Part shown: in pieces, positions 57,917-64,000 of the stretch
Numbering within the stretch: position 1 is the first letter of the stretch
Layout of the letters: every line of letters starts with the position of its first letter
Origin: Immersiella caudata
Lineage: Eukaryota > Ascomycota > Sordariomycetes > Sordariales > Lasiosphaeriaceae
Direction: 5' to 3'
NCBI GenBank assembly: GCA_030512335.1
Contig: JAULSU010000004.1
Location: 3,658,001 to 3,722,000 of the forward strand
DNA: 64,000 nucleotides
Made by a program: the position numbers and the translations under genes
Notes under the pieces: model-generated
The model's database searches: none
Seen by the model: the letters and a program-made list of their open reading frames with translations, nothing else
What the model was told of the DNA's origin: nothing

Positions 57917-58387
57917 GAGATTGAAACACCCAACAGGGTGAAAAGACACATTAGGTGGGAAGAAAAAGGCCGCTGCGAACGCGGGCTTCGTGAGAAATAT
58001 AAGGCAAGGAAGTATCTATCGTTGCGAAGTCAAGCGAGGTACCAAAAAGGAAGCTGGAAACCATGCGGTATAAGCGTGCAGCATGTCGGCGCGAAATTGA
58101 GCCGCCATTGGTTTTGAGGGCTGATTTACCAAGAGCGGTCTTATCTCCAGGATTTTCAAGGTACTGTAGATCTCGTGCGGGGTTAGTCTTGGTTATTCAA
58201 GGCAAAAGTGCTCCTTCCCTGGTTTGGAAACTCTGCGATTTGGCGACGGATGGAACAGATGCGGCCAGGGTGTGACCAATGAGTTACTAGCAAGAAGGGA
58301 CCTTTGTGTGAATTTACGGCCGGACCGGGCCGACGTGTCCCCGCAGACGCCACAGTACGAACCAACGTGCGGGCTCTAGACGCATGG
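57917..58387. other. Upstream region of the L-amino-acid oxidase
   Basis: Non-coding, presumed promoter. No clear binding-site cluster. Base composition becomes uneven toward the hairpin array on the right. Confidence 0.45.
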
Positions 58388-58620
58388 AGGAGCTCTGTGC
58401 CGAGGATCGGATCTGGCGACAGAGCCACGGGAACAACAGAGCTGGTGAAGCTCTGTCAGGTTATGGCTCTGGTGCCCAGAGCTGTGCGAACCACAGAGCC
58501 GCTACGAACCACCTCAGGTTATACTGTTCAGTATAACCACACTATAGTATACCGATCGGTGCAAGTAGCTGTCATCGTGCCTACGATGGTGTAAGGGATC
58601 CTTCTGATTCCCTCACACAA
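58388..58620. repeat. Array of consecutive hairpin-forming inverted repeats
   Basis: Back-to-back inverted repeats occupy most of this stretch: 58436-58456 (ACAGAGCT arms, 5-base loop); 58466-58482 (GCTCTGG arms, 3-base loop); 58482-58496 (CTGTG arms); 58517-58538 (GGTTATACTG arms, 10 bp, loop TT); ACCGATCGGT at 58551-58560; 58573-58588 (CATCGT arms); and 58589-58618 (a ten-pair arm with one mismatch). The first three share CAGAGC-type arms. No open frame crosses it. It may be the end of a mobile element or a structured non-coding RNA. It lies immediately before decayed gene fragments. Confidence 0.72.
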
Positions 58621-58830
58621 GTATTCGCCTCGTCAATTAAACCAACTTTAATTATATCTTACTGCATAGTCACCCCGCGTGCTACTGTGTACTATAGTGA
58701 CATACGATGACTAACCCAGTGAACCCCCGTCTGTAAGGACTTGTTTTCTGTATTTGCCCCTCTCACCCCACCAATCATCCCCACGACCCTGCCGACCGAT
58801 CATCGACAGGCAACGGTCGTAACAAGGAGC

Positions 58831-59220
58831 AAGCTGCTTAAAGAAAAGAAGTTAAGCCTATTCTGGGAAAGATCTTTACAGAGAGATATTCTCCCTGGCG
58901 AATTTACCACTTATATCAACTGCACTTAATCACTACGGTTTAACGACAAGCCTAACTACTTACACCTTTGCGGACTTTTACAGCGCGTGTTCAGGTCCGA
59001 GGGATTCAAGTATAATAACATCTTTAACTGGACGTAGAAGAGATTTGAAGAGGTCCTGAAGCCAGCAGCCGAAGCCTCCACAGGGAGCGCAAAAGACATT
59101 GAGGCCGGCTTAGCTAAGACGTGGGCAGACATGAACACCTTGATGAGGGACTGGCTACCTCCATCGCGAGTCCAGCTTGACACGCTCACCATACCCTCAG
59201 CCCTAACAAAAACCCGGCGT
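58831..59220 (+). pseudogene. Casein kinase 1 C-terminal fragment, decayed
   Basis: In one frame the translation runs KKLSLF, then GEFTTYINCT, a stop (58927-58929), then SLRFNDKPNYLHLCGLL, FRSEGFKYNNIFNWT, another stop (59035-59037) and KRFEEVLKPAAEAS. This is the end of the casein kinase 1 fold, normally P-EF-YL-Y-RSLRF-DKPDYSYLR-LF and GF-YDYVFDW. The catalytic N-terminal lobe is absent, and two in-frame stops replace expected sense codons (Arg in YTRSLRF for the first). The fragment is therefore a broken partial copy. Its end meets the tail of the oppositely oriented helicase remnant near 59200. Intact CK1 genes lie elsewhere in such genomes. Confidence 0.75.
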
Positions 59221-59361
59221 CTCGTTGTCCCATCTCTCCTCCAGCTCAGACTCAGGCTCAGAGCTCACGGACAGCTCCTCGGTCTCCCAGGAAATCTGCC
59301 ACCGGCTTATCATGTTTCTTCCTTATCACCTTTCCTTCTTTCTTCTTCTCAACTTCTGCCG

Positions 59362-59364
<3 letters not shown>

Positions 59365-59394
<30 letters not shown>
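59365..59394. repeat. T30 homopolymer (A30 on the helicase-remnant strand)
   Basis: Thirty consecutive T on the plus strand. It falls inside the former coding region: Lys-rich sequence and ISWETEELS continue beyond it. It is therefore best read as an expanded lysine-codon tract. Confidence 0.9.
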
Positions 59395-59835
59395 CAAAAC
59401 CCCCGTCTCCACGTGCATCTCTTCCTTCCCTTCCGCCATCCCCGAATCTCTCCTCCCCGACGTCGGGATGCAGGAACCCCCGCCAGGCTCGTGACCACGG
59501 TCGCGAGTACGAGCGAGAGCACGAGCGAGAAGTCTTTCAGCCGGAACCACATGTCACCTGACTTGATCCCGTTGTCCCGCGTTATAAATATCACTTCACC
59601 GTGCTTGAAGAAGCCCAGCAGATAGGAGTTGCAAGTGGTCCCGTCAAGCGGCATGTCCGGCACCACGCTTGCCTCGAGCGGCACGCCCGCGCGCACCGTG
59701 TCACATAGCTCGTAGACTGTGGAAAAGTCCGAGTCGCCAAATCCCGAGAGGGGCGGCGGAAGGGGAGCGAATCGTCACCGGAGGCAGGCACGGCAACAGC
59801 CTGTCAAGGGCGTTAGGCGTGGGCGTGGGGGCGAA

Positions 59836-59864
59836 GGAGGAGGAGGAGGAGGAGGAGGAGGAGG
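59836..59864. repeat. GAG/AGG trinucleotide repeat
   Basis: A run of GGA/GAG triplets on the plus strand (CCT on the helicase-remnant strand, poly-Pro when read). It lies where the remnant no longer resembles the helicase, so it probably expanded after decay. Confidence 0.88.
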
Positions 59865-61419
59865 TTTTGGCGTCGCGTCAGAGGGAGCGAGTCGTCTGGC
59901 ACGTCGGCAAGGTGTTGCATCGCGTAGGAGCGGGCGTAGGAGCGGACTCTGGCGAGGGTTTGCGCGTTGTGGCGCTCGAGGACGAACGGTGAAGGTCGGA
60001 GCTGCGGGATCGAGGAGTGTAGGGGATACGAACAAAGAGGTGGCTTAACACCAAGACAAGGTCCAGCGCCATGCCGCGCCGTTTCGCTGGGCCCAACGAG
60101 GGGCAGAAGCCGGCGCAGACCTCATGGAAGACGATATTGCCGAGCACGTCGAACCCTCGGCGGCCCGCGCGGCCGGATGCCTGTCGGTAGTTCAGGGCCG
60201 TCAGGTAGATCGAGTCGCCAGTGAAGACGACTATCTTGCATGGCATATTGATGCCCCCCATCGCTAGTGTTCCGGTAGCGACGACGACAGTGAGGTAACC
60301 CTTTCGGAATAGCATCTCCACCCTGAGTAGGGGAGGTACCCCGGTTAGTGCTTGATACTACGCTAAGAAAAAGGGGAAAAAGAGGAGGGGAGACCAGGAC
60401 GTACACCGGCCCGGTACTGGCAATTCATGCCCGCATGGTGCGCACCTACACCCTCGACGTAGCGCCTTAACGAAGAGCGGCTGGACAGCGCCGGGGTATA
60501 TTGTCCGCAGCCGCTCTTCGAGTTCCTCGCCCGACATTTTGGTAGCATCTGCAAAGCTGAACTGGGCGAGCGGCGCATGAGGATCAAATCTCTCCCACTT
60601 TGCTGACATTGTGACTGACCGCTTCGCGTTCCAACTCAGCTGTCCCCAGGCCACTGGCAACGACTTTCTTCTTCTTCTTTGCCACCTGGGCCTTTTTCCA
60701 CTCTTCGAACTCGGTTATCTTGGCGATCCACGCCGGGTCTGTCTCGGGGTCTTTCCTCTCTCTGCCAGCGTAAGGGTGTCGAAGAGATGAGCAACGATGG
60801 TTTGGCATTTCATGCGGTCACAGTTGAATAGCATGCCGGCAGAGCCCCGCTTGCGCGCAGATCAGTCACGAGGGGAATGACGGAGCGGCTCGATACTATA
60901 GGCCCCTTTTGAGGCATATTGACTGGGGGCCTGTCGTCATCTGGGCGAGCCGCATCGTAATACGAGCTGGCAAACCGCGAGTACCGCCGGCCGCGCAGTT
61001 TCCTCCCGCAGGGCATCGAACGGGAATTTGGCATCATACATCCACTCGGCGAGCTTATCCTTGAGCGCCGTCTCGCATTGGACGACATCGGACTTTTGGA
61101 CCAGCGCCGGCAGAGCGTTGTCGGGATCCAGGGACGGCGGGACAGTGTGCTCGGCGGTCTCGAGTCTTTTTCATGCTCTTCCAGAGACTCCGGCGGTCTC
61201 TCAGCTCCAGTTGGGCGTCGTTCAGTGTATCTCGGTCCCTGTCAGATTCAAGTTTCACGACAGTCAGCATACCTAGGTAATGGTAGCCAGGGCGGCAATC
61301 GATACCAGAGAAAAAACGTACTTTGTGAACAACGCATCCGATGGGATGGACGAACAGGAACGGCGTCGCGTCACTTTCCCCAAGTCCCGAGTCTAGGCCC
61401 GGGAAGCGGGGTCACTCCA

Positions 61420-61458
61420 CTGGCGCTCAACTGGCGCTCAACTGGCGCTCAACTGGCG
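61420..61458. repeat. 11-bp tandem repeat, three copies plus a partial
   Basis: CTGGCGCTCAA repeated at 61420-61430, 61431-61441 and 61442-61452, followed by CTGGCGA. It sits within the helicase remnant. Eleven is not a multiple of three, so copy-number change here alters the reading frame. Confidence 0.92.
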
Positions 61459-61615
61459 AGCCTAGAGATGGACGGCGGCGGGTCGTGGATGAACTTGCGG
61501 AGGTCTGAGCACCGCGACGACTATGCGTTCATCTCGAGCTCGAACCCCTTCGCCTTCTGGGACTGCTCAAGCCAGGACGTAAAGTCGTCCGGGTTCCTGA
61601 TGGTGGCGGAATGAG

Positions 61616-63209
61616 GACCCGGTCATGGTCTGCGGAGTGCGCAGCGGTGGTTGGTTGTTGTTGACACGTAAGGTGTTATAAATGGCAATGGGGGCTTAAT
61701 CTGCTGGTCACTTTTAGACCTACACAGGTAGGCCGTTAACGGACGAATATCATTAACTCTCTCACGGAGAAAACACGTTACATCTCGCGTAGCCACACAC
61801 AGCGCGTCGCGGGTTTCCCGCTAATCTCACACGACTTTTTAAACGTTACAAATACCGAGACTACATATCGTTTTAAAACACAGTACGCCTCAGTATTATC
61901 TGTACGAGCGTTAACTGCTACTTATAATTAACCCGTAAATAACTTACAAGCGCCTATCGAAGCTTACCAATAGCTCTTCACGGCCTCCCCCTATCCACTA
62001 CTACGTAGTACGATAGGATAGAGTAAATACTTGCTAATCAATAGACCTTTCCATAACGTTTACGCGAGCAGGACGCAGATGTAAATAGATTTCCCTCCCC
62101 AATCTAACAGAATTATCATCATCTGTTTTGTAACGCGTAGTTAAAGCGAGCCTCCCCCAGCAGCATCTTAGTCTGACCTCCCCAAAAATCTTGCGATCTA
62201 GTCCTAAACCCCAACAAAAGAATCCGCCATTTTCTTATCTGAAGAACACGCTCGTCAGCATTGCGGACCTGATCGACACCCGGCGGATGGGCAAGAAGGG
62301 TAAGGTGCACACCCAGATGCCACACCCAGAGGCACGCCTAGATACGGGACCAGATTCCACACCTCATCCAGATCCCGGCTCCAGGCCATACTCAAATGCC
62401 GCACCCGGATGTCACTCACACCCCAGAGCCCCGGCTCTAACCATACCATCCCACACTGAGACGCTACATCCACACCCCCTGCTCGGGCCCCGTCAGGGAC
62501 ACTGCGTATGATTGCAGAAATGCCGATCCTTTCGTTCCAGCCATGTCAACTCCAAGGGACACAAACTCCGTTCACACTTGGGTCCGAACTCTCCCGCATG
62601 GGCAAAGCCTCACGTGACTACGATCGAGGGAGTTTGTTTCACTGGTGCTGACAGTCCTATTCCTTGAGCAAATGTCTTGGACAGCGATGGTTGAGGCTGC
62701 TGCTGCTGCTCGATTGCCGGCCCGCGCGTCAGCGTCATCTGCTGTCAGCGAACAACGGCCGCACCCCCGTCCGGCGTGAGTGCTGTCTCTTTGCCATGCT
62801 TCGGCAAAGTCTGGGCGGGAGAAGGTACCGGTCGTCGCCAAGCTTCCCAGCAAACATCGGTCACAGCACACTTTCACCGAGCCGCCGCATCCCCTGGATC
62901 GCGGTCACGTCCAACGATCGTGCTGAATGTTCACAAGGTGCGGGGAAGGGCAACGGCTAGGGCTAGAAGAGGGGCTAGCGAGACGTGCGGCGCATCGATG
63001 CTTAATAAATCATTGGCCGAGAGCATCAAAACTTTGCTGCATGGAGGCCGACAGCCACACCAACAGCGTGTTGCGGAGGAATGAAAAATCGCATAAATTT
63101 TCGACGGCAATGGCTCTAAACCGTAACCTTCTGTCTCTTCAACCTGTTCTTCCTACTTTTGAATCCATCGCCGCTGCCCAGCTTTTTTTTGGCACCCCGA
63201 AGACTCAAC
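61616..63209. other. AT-rich, palindrome-bearing region, probably mutated repeat DNA
   Basis: From about 61670 to 62230 the sequence is much richer in A and T, and in TA steps, than the rest of the window. It has no coding frame and carries short perfect palindromes: CCGTTAACGG (61733-61742), a GCGGG-TTT-CCCGC hairpin (61809-61821), and TACTACGTAGTA (61999-62010) flanked by CTATCC/GGATAG. This is what RIP-mutated transposon remains look like. From about 62300 to 62480 a C/A-rich part has loose repeats of CCAGATnCCnCACCC type. The last 600 bp return to normal composition and hold the promoter of the next gene. Confidence 0.5.
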
Positions 63210-64000
63210 ATGTCGCTGCCTGCCGATGCGAAAACCCTGTTGACATCTTTGAAGACTGTCGCTGAGAATGGCTCCTTCCAAACCTTCGTGGATAAGGCCC
63301 TGAAGCTAGATACGGAGATTGTGGAGTTGATGGGTAGTAAAAGAGTCCAAGATCGCCAGCTTCAAGATGCGGAAAACAAGCTGAAGGACGCAGAGGAAAG
63401 GCTCAAGGAACGAGAAGAGCAGCTCTCTGTTTCCCAGGCAACGTTGAAAAAGAAGGAAGAGAAAATCAGCGCACTGCAAGGTCAACTTCGCGCGCAGCAG
63501 AAGAATAATGAGGACTCGCTTCGCTCGACCAAGACGGCGCTAGAGGCCAAGAGCCAGAAACTCAGTGACCTGGAAAGCTATTCATTGGAGCTCAAGCCGG
63601 TTATTCCGGAAGACGTGTAAGTCCCGCCTGACTTGCGTTATTTTGGTGGCCGAGATCCCTTATCACCGAGACTGAGACTTTAAATATTCGGGCAGAGAAT
63701 CCCGATTTGAGTCACTTTTTCAGCAGGCCTTCGAGCTAGCCAAGAAGAGCCTCGACGTCGACTTGGGCGCCGAGAGCGCTCGCTGGAATGGTCTCAGACA
63801 TCACAAGGCAGTCAAGGACAAAATCTGCTTTCCCTCTACAGACACGCCCATTGCCAAGATGATGCGGACTGCTGCCTTCTTAGCTGTCTTATCGTCAGAA
63901 TTGTCTGAACACATCTTCTTGTCGACCTACATCCTAGAGGAGGCCGGCGAGCTCCAGGGGTTTCTTACTAGCCTCGCCGAAAGAGAACCGGAGCTTGAAT
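63210..64000 (+). CDS. Coiled-coil protein of unknown function, partial at right edge
   Basis: At least 237 residues are visible before the window ends. Exon 1 (63210-63616) starts MSLPADAKTLLTSLKTVAENGSF and is a charged coiled coil over about residues 45-130 (KDAEERLKEREEQLS, KKKEEKISALQGQLRAQQKN). A 79-nt GT-AG intron leads to exon 2 (63696 onward), which encodes a more globular part (SRFESLFQQAFELAKKSLDVDL, MMRTAAFLAVLSSELSEHIF). I do not recognise the family. The start was chosen because it follows a pyrimidine-rich leader and begins the regular heptads; an in-frame ATG 17 codons upstream (63159) exists. The pattern of N-terminal coil plus helical domain suggests a scaffold or complex subunit, which is a guess. 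Confidence 0.75.

Larger units (their letters stand above)
59202..61615 (-). pseudogene. DDX60/Ski2-like RNA helicase, truncated and frameshifted
   Basis: The C-terminal half of a large Ski2-family helicase of the DDX60-like group. In order on the minus strand: IRNPDDFTSWLEQSQKAKG with a stop soon after (about 61500-61600), FLFVHPIGC, LKDKLAEWMYDAKFPFDAL, YYDAARPDDDRPPVN, LRASGALPA, WKKAQVAKKKKK, and the helicase C lobe VVVATGTLAMGGINMPC, FTGDSIYLTALNYRQASGRA and GRRGFDVLG. After these come FFKHGEVIFITRDNGIKSGD and KDFSLVL, a poly-Lys stretch, and ISWETEELSVSSEPE near the end. Consecutive blocks sit in different frames (breaks near 61150, 60990, 60835 and beyond). The DEAD-motif half is missing. 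This is decayed, not split by introns. Confidence 0.88.

Noticed and set aside
59365..59394. A30 on the helicase-remnant strand as a retrotransposed poly-A tail
   Set aside because: Helicase-like coding sequence (Lys-rich, then ISWETEELS...) continues beyond the tract to a stop, so the run lies inside the former gene.
61078..61614. 178-codon plus-strand frame
   Set aside because: Shadow of the helicase remnant, whose family blocks are read on the minus strand.
1..64000. CRISPR arrays, bacterial operons or ribosome binding sites
   Set aside because: The window is eukaryotic, with spliced genes, and no regularly spaced repeats were seen.

Overview
The window is nuclear DNA from a filamentous ascomycete (Pezizomycotina, most likely a Sordariomycete). 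Genes are GC-rich and separated by 0.3-3 kb. Nearly every gene carries short GT-AG introns (mostly 48-130 nt) with CTNAC-like branch points. The families are typically fungal: HET, Zn2Cys6 regulator, Syp1, Bir1, Tam41, L-amino-acid oxidase. Species cannot be fixed from the sequence. I rebuilt the exon-intron structures by hand from splice signals, frame and family fit.

Layout. 0.4-2.6 kb: a broken heterokaryon-incompatibility (HET) gene. 2.8-6.2 kb: a DJ-1/PfpI protein and a single-pass membrane protein with a Cys-rich ectodomain. 9.4-16.4 kb: a nitrogen-flavoured group, with a GABA/amino-acid permease and a divergently transcribed Amt/Mep-type ammonium transporter sharing a 1.5-kb upstream region that holds GATAA cores, then a convergent Zn2Cys6 regulator. 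17.6-28.0 kb: a CDK-like kinase with an atypical catalytic loop, the endocytic adaptor Syp1, the checkpoint protein Mad1 and, divergent from it, the mitochondrial CDP-DAG synthase Tam41. 28.6-36.7 kb: a small Pmp3-like membrane protein, a short-chain dehydrogenase convergent with a cytochrome P450, and the chromosomal passenger protein Bir1. 38.5-48.8 kb: an AAAP amino-acid transporter, tRNA-Glu(CTC), an M3 oligopeptidase, a Cdc4-type myosin light chain, a SAM methyltransferase and a CoA-binding-domain protein. 50.6-57.9 kb: a lineage-specific low-complexity protein, a doubtful small gene and a secreted L-amino-acid oxidase.

58.4-62.3 kb differs from the rest. A run of back-to-back hairpins leads into a decayed casein-kinase-1 C-terminal fragment. 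This abuts, tail to tail, a frameshifted 3' portion of a DDX60/Ski2-like helicase. AT-rich, palindrome-bearing DNA follows. It looks like a graveyard of duplicated gene pieces and mobile DNA. A coiled-coil gene then starts and runs off the right edge.

Most of the window is ordinary euchromatin. I did not find a convincing new multi-gene system. The signals most worth checking are the hairpin array and gene-fragment junction at 58.4-59.2 kb, the kinase lacking its catalytic-loop Asn together with a GC-AG intron, the divergent ammonium transporter, and the palindrome just 3' of the tRNA gene.
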